Positions 22,923 through 31,706 of a stretch of DNA of 39,183 nt are shown here, piece by piece. Made by a program: the position numbers and the translations under genes. Source of the DNA: Pseudomonadales bacterium. Its GTDB lineage: Bacteria; Pseudomonadota; Gammaproteobacteria; Pseudomonadales; Azotimanducaceae. The stretch spans positions 1 to 39,183 of the forward strand of contig JASMJM010000062.1 in the NCBI GenBank assembly GCA_030749725.1. The letters run 5' to 3'. The notes under the pieces were generated by a model. That model was not told the origin of the DNA, made no database searches, and saw nothing but the letters and a program-made list of their open reading frames with translations. The stretch's first letter is position 1. The number at the start of each line of letters is the position of its first letter.

Positions 22923-24206
22923 CTAGCGGTCCAAGAGAATTAGACTGACTTCCGGTACGTAGGTGATGATGAGAAGGGCCACCAACAGCACCAGCATAAA
23001 GGGTATGGTAGCCTGGTAAAGCTCAGTGATGGATTTGTCGAATCGGTAGCTGGCGATAAATAGGTTCATGCCGATCGGTGGGGTGAAGTATCCGATCTGC
23101 ATATTGGCCAGGAAGATGATCCCCAGATGGATGGGATCGATTCCGTATCCAAGCGCCAGTGGCACGATGAGCGGGATCATGATGACGAGCGCGGAGAAGA
23201 TATCCAATATAGCGCCGAGCAGCAACAACAGCAGGTTCAACAGAATCAGGAAGGTCAGCTTTCCTTCGATGTAGGTCCTGATCCATGTAAACAGCTTCTG
23301 CGGCACCTCGGCGTCGACCAGAAAGTTGGTGAAGGCAAGGGATACGCCCAGAATCACCAATATGCCGCCCACCATCACCATCGCTTCGCGGGTAATGCGC
23401 GGCAACTCCGGCAAGGGTACCTCTTTCAGAATCACCACCTCGACCACCAGTACGTATACTGCTGTGACAGCCGCTGCCTCAGAAATGGCGAACAGACCAC
23501 TGTAGATGCCTCCGAGGACAAAAAACGGCAGTGGGATTTCCCACTTACTCTCGTTGATGGCTGCCTTCGCTTCCTGCCATGAGAAAGACCCTTGAGCCAG
23601 TTCGATACCCCGATTCATCCAGATACTGTGCGCCGTCAACAGCAGGATCATCAGCAGCGCCGGCAACACGCCGGCAATGAACAACTCCTGAATGGTGAAT
23701 GACTCAGGCAGGTTCATCTGTTGAACCAAAACGCCGTAGAGTATGAGGGGCAGCGACGGTGCTAACAGTAATCCTAAGCTGCCGGAGGTGGTCACGAGGC
23801 CGAGAGAATACTTCTGAGGATATCCCGCTTCCATCAAGGCAGGATATAGCAGAGCACCCACTGCTACGATGGTGACGCCGGACGCACCAGTGAAGGCGGT
23901 GAAGAAAGCACAGGTAACCAGGGCAACGACCGCGAGTCCGCCAGGCATCCAGGACAGAAATATCTTGGTGATGCGCACCAGCCGCGATGAAACCTGGCTC
24001 TCTGCCAGCAGGTATCCGGCAAAGGTAAAAAGTGGCAACGCCATTAAGAGTGGTTGACCAACCAGGCGATAGATCTCAATAGCGATAACGGTGAGGGGAA
24101 TGTCGGTGAAGTAAAATCCCGCCATAGCAGCTAACAGGATCACAACAAACAGCGGTGTACCCAATAGTGCCAGCAGCACGATGAGAAGAGAGATCGTTAC
24201 AGCCAT
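22923..24206 (-). CDS. dctM: TRAP transporter large permease, DctM subunit
   Basis: A 427-residue, highly hydrophobic protein with about 12 membrane segments. DctM-type signatures include PLFTFAGYLLAES, TGASGVTIVAVGALLYPAL and a closing TPPIGMNLFIAS. With DctQ it forms the sodium-driven membrane unit of a TRAP transporter. A TTG at 24215 would give three more residues, but ATG at 24206 fits the start of the first helix. It follows the DctQ stop by nine bases. It lies in the middle of the eight-gene operon. Confidence 0.95.
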   Translation of the reverse strand: MAVTISLLIVLLALLGTPLFVVILLAAMAGFYFTDIPLTVIAIEIYRLVGQPLLMALPLFTFAGYLLAESQVSSRLVRITKIFLSWMPGGLAVVALVTCAFFTAFTGASGVTIVAVGALLYPALMEAGYPQKYSLGLVTTSGSLGLLLAPSLPLILYGVLVQQMNLPESFTIQELFIAGVLPALLMILLLTAHSIWMNRGIELAQGSFSWQEAKAAINESKWEIPLPFFVLGGIYSGLFAISEAAAVTAVYVLVVEVVILKEVPLPELPRITREAMVMVGGILVILGVSLAFTNFLVDAEVPQKLFTWIRTYIEGKLTFLILLNLLLLLLGAILDIFSALVIMIPLIVPLALGYGIDPIHLGIIFLANMQIGYFTPPIGMNLFIASYRFDKSITELYQATIPFMLVLLVALLIITYVPEVSLILLDR

Positions 24207-24215
24207 CGTGCCCAA

Positions 24216-24707
24216 CTAATCGTCTGCAACGCTGGCGAGGTAACCGTTGACAGTTCCCAACAGGAAACGCAACGACATCACTGCAAATGCAAAGGGTAGT
24301 ATCAGTTCACAAACCCAGTGTGGTACCTGCGCGAAAGCCATACTTGGATCTTCAGACTCTAACAGAACGAATTGGGCGCAGTACCATGCAACCACCGCGC
24401 AAACCACCGAGGCAACCACGCCAACGACGGCACTCAGGTGTCTGTCTATATGCTCCGGAAGATAACGGGACAGCACGTCAATCTTGATGTGGTTGTTCTC
24501 TCTGGTGGCGACCATCGCTCCCAGCAGCGCCACCCACAGAACCAGGATCCTGACAAACGAGTCTGCCCAAAACATGCCACTATCAAAAAAGTTCCTGAGG
24601 GCGATCTGAACGACCGCAACCGTCATCATGGTCAGCAGAGAAATCACCAGGGCAGAGTCTTCAATAAGATGAATCACCCTGACGGGATGCTTGAGATCCA
24701 TGATCAT
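24216..24707 (-). CDS. dctQ: TRAP transporter small permease, DctQ subunit
   Basis: A 163-residue protein with four hydrophobic segments. The DctQ hallmark after the second helix is present as NNHIKIDVLSRYLPEH. It partners DctM. A second ATG two codons downstream (24701) is possible. DctP lies 17 bases upstream and DctM nine bases downstream, giving the usual P-Q-M order. Confidence 0.93.
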   Translation of the reverse strand: MIMDLKHPVRVIHLIEDSALVISLLTMMTVAVVQIALRNFFDSGMFWADSFVRILVLWVALLGAMVATRENNHIKIDVLSRYLPEHIDRHLSAVVGVVASVVCAVVAWYCAQFVLLESEDPSMAFAQVPHWVCELILPFAFAVMSLRFLLGTVNGYLASVADD

Positions 24708-24724
24708 GACCGATACCCGTGTTC

Positions 24725-25783
24725 CTATTCGTTACCGCTAGTACCAACGCCCGCTCTGAATTCAGACAGATGCTTCTGCAGCAACGCGACGATTTTGCTG
24801 GACACCAGCCCCGAATTCACCAGTTTACTAATGGCTACCTCCGATTTGGACTGCCACACCAGCATGTCCTCTTCCGACGGTCTGACCACAGCAATCCGCT
24901 GGCCGAGAAGCGCATTGTATGCAGCCACATTGGCCTGCCGGACCTGCTTCCCGATTTCTGCAAAAGCCCGGCCCAGTTTGTCCTCGACAGTGCGCTGGTC
25001 CGTAGGGCTGATCTTGTTAAAGGGTTTCTGATCCATCATCATCATGGCATAGGTATACATGAAGGGAACTTCAGTGACATATTTAACCCTGGTGTGCCAC
25101 TGAGCTGCGACCACGAGAACAGGGGGGGACGCGACTGCATCGATCAGTCCGGTCTGCAATCCCGGCAACACATCAGCAAATTTCAGGGGTATGGGGCTGA
25201 TGCCAAACGTTCTGATGATATTGAGCACAGTTGGATCGCTGTCCGGTACCCAGGCTTTTGACTTAAGCACGTCGGCAACCGATTCAACGGGTGCATTGGA
25301 GAAAATATACGCAAAACCCATTTCGCCAAGCCCGAAAGTGATAATTCCGGCATCCTTTAGACCTTTTGCGATAATGCTATCCAGATGTTGCCTGACGTAA
25401 TCCACCTCATCATAGCTTCTGAAACTTAAGGGCAGATTGTATACCTGTAAGTCGGGATAGAATCTGGTCAGACTACCTGCCGCAACCATCCCGCCGTGCA
25501 ACTGGCCGATCTTAATCTTCCTCAAGACCGTCTGATCGTCTCCCTGAACGCCACCCGGATAGATCTTGAATTTGACCCGGCCTTCCGTCTCGGATTCGAT
25601 TAGCGCTGCCGCAGCCCTGACTGTTTTCATAAAGAACAGACCATCCGGAGCTTCTGTGGCTATCTTGAACGTCCTGGCAAAAGCCGTTGCATTGAGTGAC
25701 GTGCAGATCAAAATAGTCAGCATCAGTTTCGTGATTGCCAATCCTGTTCTGGCTGATATGAATTTCAAATCGTTGCACCCCAT
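24725..25783 (-). CDS. dctP: TRAP transporter substrate-binding protein, DctP/TatP type
   Basis: A 352-residue periplasmic binding protein. A signal peptide ends near NATAFA, and the mature part opens RTFKIATEAPDG. Family landmarks are VKFKIYPGGVQGDDQTVLRKIKIGQLHGG, LPLSFRSYDEVD and PGLQTGLIDAVASPP. The conserved carboxylate-binding Arg of ordinary DctP proteins (in the LKGxKxRVP region) seems absent: the matching segment reads LKSKAWVPDSDP. This fits TatP-type binding proteins that work with a TatT subunit and are thought to take less polar ligands. TatT is encoded 39 bases upstream. ATG at 25783 was chosen because it places the hydrophobic core correctly. Confidence 0.93.
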   Translation of the reverse strand: MGCNDLKFISARTGLAITKLMLTILICTSLNATAFARTFKIATEAPDGLFFMKTVRAAAALIESETEGRVKFKIYPGGVQGDDQTVLRKIKIGQLHGGMVAAGSLTRFYPDLQVYNLPLSFRSYDEVDYVRQHLDSIIAKGLKDAGIITFGLGEMGFAYIFSNAPVESVADVLKSKAWVPDSDPTVLNIIRTFGISPIPLKFADVLPGLQTGLIDAVASPPVLVVAAQWHTRVKYVTEVPFMYTYAMMMMDQKPFNKISPTDQRTVEDKLGRAFAEIGKQVRQANVAAYNALLGQRIAVVRPSEEDMLVWQSKSEVAISKLVNSGLVSSKIVALLQKHLSEFRAGVGTSGNE

Positions 25784-25822
25784 AGCTAATCTGTTAACAG
25801 GTTGCCAACTGGCTGAATGGTT

Positions 25823-26689
25823 CTAGAAATAGTCATCCGAGCCTGCCAGCAATTCCTTCGCTTCACGCTGCGCCAATGTGTTGGCCAAGGTCATCTCCGG
25901 CGCCGATGGATCAGCCGCAATGACTTCCTTCAACAAGCGGTCATGCAACTCCTTGTTGAATACCAGTCGTGCATACCTCTGCGCAAAGACGACTTTTGTC
26001 ATCAGGAACTGTCCGCCGGACAGCTCGATGGCCCTCTCAAAGTGCTCTCTGCCCTTCTCCGGTTTACCGCCCAGGGATGCAGGCATGAGGGTCTCCAAAC
26101 CGCCCAAATAGAGGTGGGTGCCTCCTCTATCATAGGTCTCATCCAGAGCGATCAATGTTTCCAGGATCAGGCGCACCCGGGACAGGTCAGCAATCGCGTT
26201 CCAGTCATCGCTATTGGCCTGAATCCAACCCACCCAGTTCACGCCGAGTGTATAGAAAACAGCGACATCGCTCTGCTTGAGCGTTGCCATCAGAGCGCCA
26301 TAGTCCTCGAAGCTGGTCTGTCTCAGATCACAGAATCTAATGCTGTGCACGCACGCTGCCTGTTCGGCGTATGACAGCGCCTTGCCGGTGAGCAATGATC
26401 TCCTATGTTCATCGGCTATCACTTCAGTAAACGCACCGTTGAGGGTCGCTGCGGCCATCAGCATCTCTTCATTGCGGGAATTGCCCTGCAGCAGGCTGTC
26501 GATCAGAATCAGATAGGCGGGTATACCGTCTCTGATCGTTTCCGGGTCATTGCTGTTGAGTATGGTGCTGGCGAGATCATTGGCCAATCGGTTGGCGGCC
26601 GAAGACATGATGCTGGCACAACCAGTCATTGCGGCAATGACAACTCCCAGGAGGAGCAGGCGTATCGACGGTGGCAGATTCTCTCGCAT
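25823..26689 (-). CDS. tatT: TRAP transporter TatT component, lipoprotein
   Basis: A 288-residue, mostly alpha-helical protein. The lipoprotein signal has its lipidation Cys at residue 24 (AAMTGC). The body resembles the TatT (T-component) family, whose TPR-like subunits form a trimer that docks the TRAP binding protein at the membrane. Recognisable parts are VNWVGWIQANSDDWNAIADL, HLYLGGLETLMPASLGGKP and EHFERAIELSGGQFLM. It is the first gene of the probable operon that continues through DctP, DctQ, DctM, cupin, SDR, the SCP2-like protein and the GS-like enzyme. Its promoter should lie in 26690-26809 or further upstream. Confidence 0.88.
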   Translation of the reverse strand: MRENLPPSIRLLLLGVVIAAMTGCASIMSSAANRLANDLASTILNSNDPETIRDGIPAYLILIDSLLQGNSRNEEMLMAAATLNGAFTEVIADEHRRSLLTGKALSYAEQAACVHSIRFCDLRQTSFEDYGALMATLKQSDVAVFYTLGVNWVGWIQANSDDWNAIADLSRVRLILETLIALDETYDRGGTHLYLGGLETLMPASLGGKPEKGREHFERAIELSGGQFLMTKVVFAQRYARLVFNKELHDRLLKEVIAADPSAPEMTLANTLAQREAKELLAGSDDYF

Positions 26690-26782
26690 GACCCAGTAGA
26701 CCGCGGATTGGTGCTGAATGATACTATCACCCTGTAAACCATCGGTAAATCAAAGCATTTCGCGATTTATCCGCACCTCAAT

Positions 26783-26806
26783 CGGCCTGCCCACGGCTGC
26801 AGGCCG
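26783..26806 (-). terminator. Hairpin after the MBL hydrolase gene, possible terminator
   Basis: CGGCCTGC (26783-26790) and GCAGGCCG (26799-26806) form a perfect eight-base stem with an eight-base loop. It starts four bases past the stop codon at 26810. No T-run follows on the minus strand, so intrinsic termination would be weak. It may instead stabilise the mRNA end. Confidence 0.4.
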
Positions 26807-26809
26807 GCA

Positions 26810-27469
26810 CTAGCGCATTACCTCGCCAAAGAAGGGATTCATCCTGATCTCATCGCCGATGGAGGTATTCGGGCCATGGCCGGTGATCACTTCTGTCTGC
26901 TCATCCAGTGTAAACAGGCTTTCGACGATCGACTTCTCCAGGTGCTTGAAACTGCCCCCGGCAATATCGGTGCGGCCAATGCCGCGGTGAAACAGCGTGT
27001 CGCCCGATATCAGCAGCTTATGCTCCTCAAACCATAGGCAGACCGACCCCGGTGTATGTCCGGGGGTATGTAGGACCGCGCCATTGCAGCAGGGCAACCT
27101 GTCACTATCGCTCAGCCAGCGTGGCGGAACGGTGCCGGGTATAAAGGAAAACCCCGACCTGCTGAACTGCGCCTCCAGTCGATCCCACAAGAACCTGTCC
27201 CCCTTGTGCAGGTAACAGGGCGCAGCCGTGCGTTGCTGGACTTCTCCGAGAGCGATGACATGGTCGATATGGACATGGGTGAGGATGATCGCCTCGACCG
27301 AGACGGCCAGTCCCTCTATCTCCCGCAGTATCCGCTCGGCATCCCCACCCGGGTCTACTACCATGCCCAGTCGCGATTCAGGATCAGCGACGATGGTGCA
27401 ATTGCTGTGCATGGGACCCACCACAAAACTGCTGAGAATGAGATCATCTCTGGATTCAGATGTGTTCAA
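26810..27469 (-). CDS. MBL-fold metallo-hydrolase (glyoxalase II-like)
   Basis: A 219-residue metallo-beta-lactamase-fold hydrolase. The two-metal site is visible: THVHIDH (HxHxDH, residues 65-70), HTPGHTPGSVCLW, ISGDTLF and a final ITGHGP. It is closest in pattern to glyoxalase-II-like thioester hydrolases. The start is TTG at 27469, supported by AGGGGG seven bases upstream and by the absence of an ATG before the first conserved strand. It is probably monocistronic. It precedes the TRAP operon on the same strand but a hairpin lies between. Confidence 0.9.
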   Translation of the reverse strand: MNTSESRDDLILSSFVVGPMHSNCTIVADPESRLGMVVDPGGDAERILREIEGLAVSVEAIILTHVHIDHVIALGEVQQRTAAPCYLHKGDRFLWDRLEAQFSRSGFSFIPGTVPPRWLSDSDRLPCCNGAVLHTPGHTPGSVCLWFEEHKLLISGDTLFHRGIGRTDIAGGSFKHLEKSIVESLFTLDEQTEVITGHGPNTSIGDEIRMNPFFGEVMR

Positions 27470-27557
27470 ACGTGATGCCCCCTGGTGATCTGGCGAACAA
27501 GCTGAACGCGCGACCCGCTATCATACTCATCATCGGACTGTCTGTGTAAACTCAGTA

Positions 27558-27566
27558 TGCTACAAT
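27558..27566 (+). promoter_or_regulatory. Candidate extended -10 promoter of plsC
   Basis: TGCTACAAT combines an upstream TG with a TACAAT hexamer, about 50 bases before the plsC start. The -35 region is weak. Confidence 0.35.
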
Positions 27567-27617
27567 TTCGAGGCCGAAATGACCCCAACTACTACAGTCT
27601 CGACTTGAACGATCGCC

Positions 27618-28358
27618 ATGATTGAGACGATATTCAACCGTACTGTTGCCATAAGTCTGATCGTATTTGTCGTGCTGAGTTCGATGGTGCTGTTTGTGGT
27701 AGCGCTGTTAATCTGGATGGCTACGGTCCTGTTCGACCGGCGACTGGTCATCCTGCACCGCTTCACCTGTTTCTGGGCCTACCTCTACCTGTGGATCTTT
27801 CCCGCCTGGTCTGTTTCCGTCGAAGGGCGCGAGAAGATCGATCGTGACAAGACTTATATCATGGTTTCGAACCACCAGTCTCTGGTGGATATTCTGGTGG
27901 TATTCAGCCTGTTTACTCACTTTAAGTGGGTATCGAAAAACGAGGTCTTCAGAATTCCGCTCATCGGCTGGAACATGGTGCTGAACCGCTATGTGGGACT
28001 GGTCAGAGGTGAGCAGGGAAGCATCATCAAGATGTACGAGGAATGTGACAGTCACCTGCAGCAAGGCAGCTCTATCTATATGTTTCCGGAGGGCACCCGC
28101 TCCCCCACCGGGCAGCTGCGGGACTTCAAGGAGGGCGCTTTTGTGCTGGCGAAAAAACACCAGCTACCCATCCTAACCCTGGCGATCAACGGATCGAGGG
28201 ACGCACTGCCCAAAAAAAGCTTAAATTTCCATGGCAGGCACCACATGATCATCACCGTGCTGGGAGAGATTCCCTACAGTGATTTCGCTGAAACACCCGT
28301 GAAAGAGCTGGCCTACCTGGTCAGAGACAAGATCAGTCAGCACGTGGTGCCGAATTAG
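27618..28358 (+). CDS. plsC: 1-acyl-sn-glycerol-3-phosphate acyltransferase
   Basis: A 246-residue lysophosphatidate acyltransferase that makes phosphatidate in phospholipid synthesis at the inner membrane. A long N-terminal hydrophobic helix (about 8-38) is followed by the acyltransferase motifs NHQSLVD (HX4D), a GLVRGE segment, and FPEGTRSPTG. The length matches the family. It stands alone on the plus strand, with an extended -10-like promoter upstream and a large inverted repeat downstream. Confidence 0.95.
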   Translation: MIETIFNRTVAISLIVFVVLSSMVLFVVALLIWMATVLFDRRLVILHRFTCFWAYLYLWIFPAWSVSVEGREKIDRDKTYIMVSNHQSLVDILVVFSLFTHFKWVSKNEVFRIPLIGWNMVLNRYVGLVRGEQGSIIKMYEECDSHLQQGSSIYMFPEGTRSPTGQLRDFKEGAFVLAKKHQLPILTLAINGSRDALPKKSLNFHGRHHMIITVLGEIPYSDFAETPVKELAYLVRDKISQHVVPN

Positions 28359-28430
28359 GTTCGGACTAGACCCCAAAGGTAGTCACTCGATCGTTCTGAA
28401 TTGTACAAGGGCAATACCTTGGGGGGCTAG

Positions 28431-28573
28431 CAGAAGGGGCTGGGGTGTCCTTCTCGTAGCAATCAGGCGGAGCGCGGAGCGCGCGGAGGGAGACCCGAAG
28501 GGGCTCCTGACCAAGTGAGGGTAGCTGGGAGAGCCGCTACGCCGCGAAGAGAAGGACACCCCAGCCCCTTCTG
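28431..28573. repeat. 143-base element with perfect 25-base inverted repeats
   Basis: The arms at 28431-28455 and 28549-28573 are exact inverted repeats (left arm starts CAGAAGGGGCTGGGGTGTCC). Just inside, GTAGC on the left pairs with GCTAC on the right. The 93-base interior is rich in GGAG/GCGCG and shows no convincing ORF. It lies between the convergent plsC and DUF2726 genes. It could be a REP-like or MITE-like element, a structured RNA, or a bidirectional terminator without a clear T-run. Confidence 0.72.
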
Positions 28574-28628
28574 CGAACAGACCTGACTCAAACAAAAGTA
28601 AGTATCGTTCGGATCACACCCAACAGCA

Positions 28629-29399
28629 TCAATTACTGATACTGACGATTCCCCTGCAATCGGGAAAGTTTTGACACACCCAGAAGGAACGACCGGCGTT
28701 CTTGCCGCGCAACGCTTTTTTCAGGGCCATGCTGGCGCCACATCTGGGGCAGTCTCGGTTCAGGAATGACCGATGCATGACCTTATCCAACTGTTCATCG
28801 ATTTCCGCGGGAGAATAGTCGGTCTCCAGAGGGAAACTGAGTAGGGGTCGACCGATCTGCGCGAATACGGTCTCCAGTAGCCAACTCCTGTGTCGAGCCC
28901 GGGGAGACTTGTCATGCAGCAGGATGCCACAAATCAGGGAGAGATTGCTCTTCTTGCAGATGACGACCGAGACCAGTTCCGCCAGCGCGGGTGCCGGCAC
29001 TTTGCCCGGTGTCGCCTCCTTGACGATGTCTTTCACGGGAACATTTACATAGGCCCGGTATTGATCATCCAGGACCTCATGCAACGCGATCAGGAAGCTG
29101 CGGGTAACATCGTCAAATAGCGCCTCCTTCTGTCGGAAGGAGGCAATGTCCTCGGTTTGATAATCGGTTCCTATGGCAACCACGCGTGCCGGTACCCCAG
29201 AGGACCGTCCGACCACTCTTTTTTTGCCCAGCGCCGGAACGCCCCCGGCTGACGACTCAAGGCCCGCTTGTTGCTCACCTGTTGCACTCCAATCGACGAG
29301 ATCCGCCGCCAGAAAAGCATCGATCTCTCTTCTGCGCTTAATACTGAACGCCACGGCGGCCATACCGATAAGAGCGCAAAAAACAAGGAATCCCGTCAT
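28629..29399 (-). CDS. DUF2726 protein with topoisomerase-type zinc finger
   Basis: A 256-residue protein. It has one N-terminal transmembrane helix (FLVFCALIGMAAVAFSI), a linker, a DUF2726 domain (from about KEALFDDVTRSFLIAL through VSVVICKKSNLSLICGI), and a C-terminal C4 zinc finger like those at the end of topoisomerase I (CPRCG, then WVCQNFPDCRG). DUF2726 resembles nuclease-like domains, but its function is not established. The zinc finger suggests nucleic-acid binding. It ends near the inverted repeat that separates it from plsC. Confidence 0.82.
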   Translation of the reverse strand: MTGFLVFCALIGMAAVAFSIKRRREIDAFLAADLVDWSATGEQQAGLESSAGGVPALGKKRVVGRSSGVPARVVAIGTDYQTEDIASFRQKEALFDDVTRSFLIALHEVLDDQYRAYVNVPVKDIVKEATPGKVPAPALAELVSVVICKKSNLSLICGILLHDKSPRARHRSWLLETVFAQIGRPLLSFPLETDYSPAEIDEQLDKVMHRSFLNRDCPRCGASMALKKALRGKNAGRSFWVCQNFPDCRGIVSISN

Positions 29400-29540
29400 A
29401 TTGAATCAGCCATAGGAAGACACATTGGCATCCTGTTTCAAAATTATAGCAGACTATTGGGGTTACCAGATAAACATGGCCTTCCGCGCCAACTATCAGT
29501 ATTCTCAGGCTGAATACGCTGGTGGGACGAGGGCAATGCA

Positions 29541-30335
29541 ATGCGTTTAGAAGACAAGATCGCAGTGGTGGTAGGTGCAGGACAAACTCCCGGGGATACC
29601 ATCGGCAACGGTCGCGCAACCGCTGTACTGTTCGCCCGGCACGGGGCCAAAGTCCTGCTGGTGGACAACCGCCTGGATTCAGCAGAGGAAACGGCTGACA
29701 TGATCCGCCAAGAGGATGGTGAATGCATCACCCTGCAGGCAGATGTCACATCAGAATCCGATTGTCAGCGGATCGTTGCAACCTGCGTGGAGAATTACCA
29801 TCGAATCGACATACTGCACAATAACGTTGGCATAGGACGTGGCGATGCCGGACCCACCAACCTGTCGGAAGAGAACTGGGATCGCATCCATTCGGTCAAC
29901 CTTAAGGGCATGTTTCTGACCTGCAAACATGTGCTGCCGGTCATGCGAAGTCAGGCAGGCGGCTCCATCATCAACATCTCTTCGGTGGCTGCCATCGCAT
30001 CCACTGGTATGCTGGCATATAAAACATCAAAGGCGGGGGTGATCGCTTTGACCCAGAATCTTGCTGGTGGCGGCGCGAAATACGGCATTCGGGCCAATTG
30101 CATCATGCCCGGACTCATGAATACCCCCATGGCCATTGAAGATTACAGCGCCGCCCGTGGCGCCGACAAACAAACCATCATCGATCAACGGGACGAACGC
30201 GTTCCCCTCAGGAAGAAGATGGGCACCGGCTGGGACGTGGCTTATGCAGCCCTGTTCTTGGCCTCCGACGAAGCAGGCTTTATAACCGGCGCAATTCTTC
30301 CCGTCGATGGTGGCCAGAGCATCCGCGTTGGTTGA
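29541..30335 (+). CDS. Short-chain dehydrogenase/reductase (SDR)
   Basis: A 264-residue classical SDR of the FabG-like group. It shows a modified glycine motif (VVGAGQTPGDTIGNG), LHNNVGIG in place of NNAG, catalytic Ser in INISSVAA, Tyr and Lys in AYKTSKAG, and the C-terminal FITGAILPVDGG. The longer, glycine-altered cofactor loop is unusual but known in subfamilies. GAGGG seven bases upstream of the ATG supports the start. It is a single gene, convergent with the exporter at 30426. Substrate unknown. Confidence 0.92.
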   Translation: MRLEDKIAVVVGAGQTPGDTIGNGRATAVLFARHGAKVLLVDNRLDSAEETADMIRQEDGECITLQADVTSESDCQRIVATCVENYHRIDILHNNVGIGRGDAGPTNLSEENWDRIHSVNLKGMFLTCKHVLPVMRSQAGGSIINISSVAAIASTGMLAYKTSKAGVIALTQNLAGGGAKYGIRANCIMPGLMNTPMAIEDYSAARGADKQTIIDQRDERVPLRKKMGTGWDVAYAALFLASDEAGFITGAILPVDGGQSIRVG

Positions 30336-30425
30336 GTACCCATCGATCCCACTTTGATATTCATCAGCAGCAGCTGACTGGATGCCATACCACGGATGGG
30401 TAGCGTGGCCGGATCACCGCACAGA

Positions 30426-31694
30426 TCACGCGCGCCTTTGCATAGCAGTCAGCGTCTCGCTATGCAACGCTTTTTCGGCGGCGAGAGTACCCAGCCCATA
30501 GGGGGAGCCGAACCTAAATCCGATCGTTATGGCAACAATCGACAGGATGACGCCGGTGGTCATGAAATGGATCATTGGGAAGGCGGTACCGTCGTGGAAG
30601 ATGGCAACGGTCTGTGAGGCAACTGCTGCTATGGCCATCTGCAGAAATCCGCTCAAGCCGGAGGCAGTCCCCGCCATTTGCGGGAAGACGTTAATGGCAC
30701 CCGCCTGGGTATTGGGCATCGCCATGCCGTTGCCAAAGATGGTGATCATGACTGGAAGGAACAGAGAAACGGGTGTGAGAATTCCTTGCCACAGGAATGC
30801 ATAGGCAAACAGCAAGCCAACCGCTGCACAACAGCTGCCGATCACGATCAACCTGTTGATTCCCACCCGTACGGACAAGCGGGAAGTTACAAAATTGCCA
30901 CACATAAAGCCGAAGGTCACCATGATGAAGTACAGACCGTACTCCGTAGGCGGTCTGCCCATCACATTTACCATCACGTAGGGAGCGGCAGAGATGAAGC
31001 TGAAGAACACCATGGATGAAAACGCAGCGTGGAACGCATAGCCACAATAGGCCGGTGACTTGAGCAGCTGGCGGAAGCCGTCGACCATATCCATTACACC
31101 CGCAAACGGTATCTGTGTCCTGTTGGTCTCCTGCAACTCCCGGAGGATCAGAACGAAGACGACCAGTGATACCAGGCCCGCGAAGACAAAGGTGGATCGC
31201 CAGTCGAACAGATCTTGCAGCACACCGCCGATTGCGGGCGCCAGCATGGGCGCAGACACCAGCACCATAGTCAGGGTAGCGATTACCTTAGCGGCCTCAT
31301 CCGGTCCATAGATATCACGAATGATTGCCCGACTCAGCACCATGCCCACGGCACCTCCCGCTGCCTGGATAACGCGACCGAAGACCAGCACCCAGATAGT
31401 GCCTGCCAGGATACAGATCAAGGTGCCGACAAAGAATATCAGCAAACCGAGGATCATCACGGGACGCCGTCCGTATCGATCCGACAGGGGTCCGTAGGCC
31501 AGGGTTGACAGGGCGATGGCAACCATGGAGACACTCAGGGTCATCTGGGCGACGCTGGTACTGACTGCAAAACTCGCCTGAATGGCCGGCAGGGATGGCA
31601 GAAAAATCTGCATTGAGAGAGGTCCCAATGCGGCGCAGGCTGCCAGCAGGCCTATAAAGAAGGGGGTCAAGCGTTCTGTCACGTCACTTGCCAA
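30426..31694 (-). CDS. Bcr/CflA family multidrug efflux MFS transporter
   Basis: A 422-residue 12-helix major-facilitator protein. The MFS loop 2-3 motif is YGPLSDRYGRRPVMILG, and the Bcr/CflA-type features include SMQIFLPSLPAI in helix 1 and RAIIRDIYGPDEAAKVIA after helix 4. Family members export drugs such as bicyclomycin or chloramphenicol, or small peptides, by proton antiport. It lies 12 bases downstream of the histidine phosphatase gene and may share its transcript. Confidence 0.92.
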   Translation of the reverse strand: MASDVTERLTPFFIGLLAACAALGPLSMQIFLPSLPAIQASFAVSTSVAQMTLSVSMVAIALSTLAYGPLSDRYGRRPVMILGLLIFFVGTLICILAGTIWVLVFGRVIQAAGGAVGMVLSRAIIRDIYGPDEAAKVIATLTMVLVSAPMLAPAIGGVLQDLFDWRSTFVFAGLVSLVVFVLILRELQETNRTQIPFAGVMDMVDGFRQLLKSPAYCGYAFHAAFSSMVFFSFISAAPYVMVNVMGRPPTEYGLYFIMVTFGFMCGNFVTSRLSVRVGINRLIVIGSCCAAVGLLFAYAFLWQGILTPVSLFLPVMITIFGNGMAMPNTQAGAINVFPQMAGTASGLSGFLQMAIAAVASQTVAIFHDGTAFPMIHFMTTGVILSIVAITIGFRFGSPYGLGTLAAEKALHSETLTAMQRRA

Positions 31695-31706
31695 CTAAGG
31701 ACAGGT

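Noticed and set aside
28383-28595. 70-codon minus-strand frame
   Set aside because: It is produced by the inverted-repeat element; composition is Ser/Arg/Pro-rich without family resemblance.
30337-30405. Possible terminator after the SDR at 29541
   Set aside because: TACCCATC and GATGGGTA can pair but are separated by more than 50 bases and lack a T-run.
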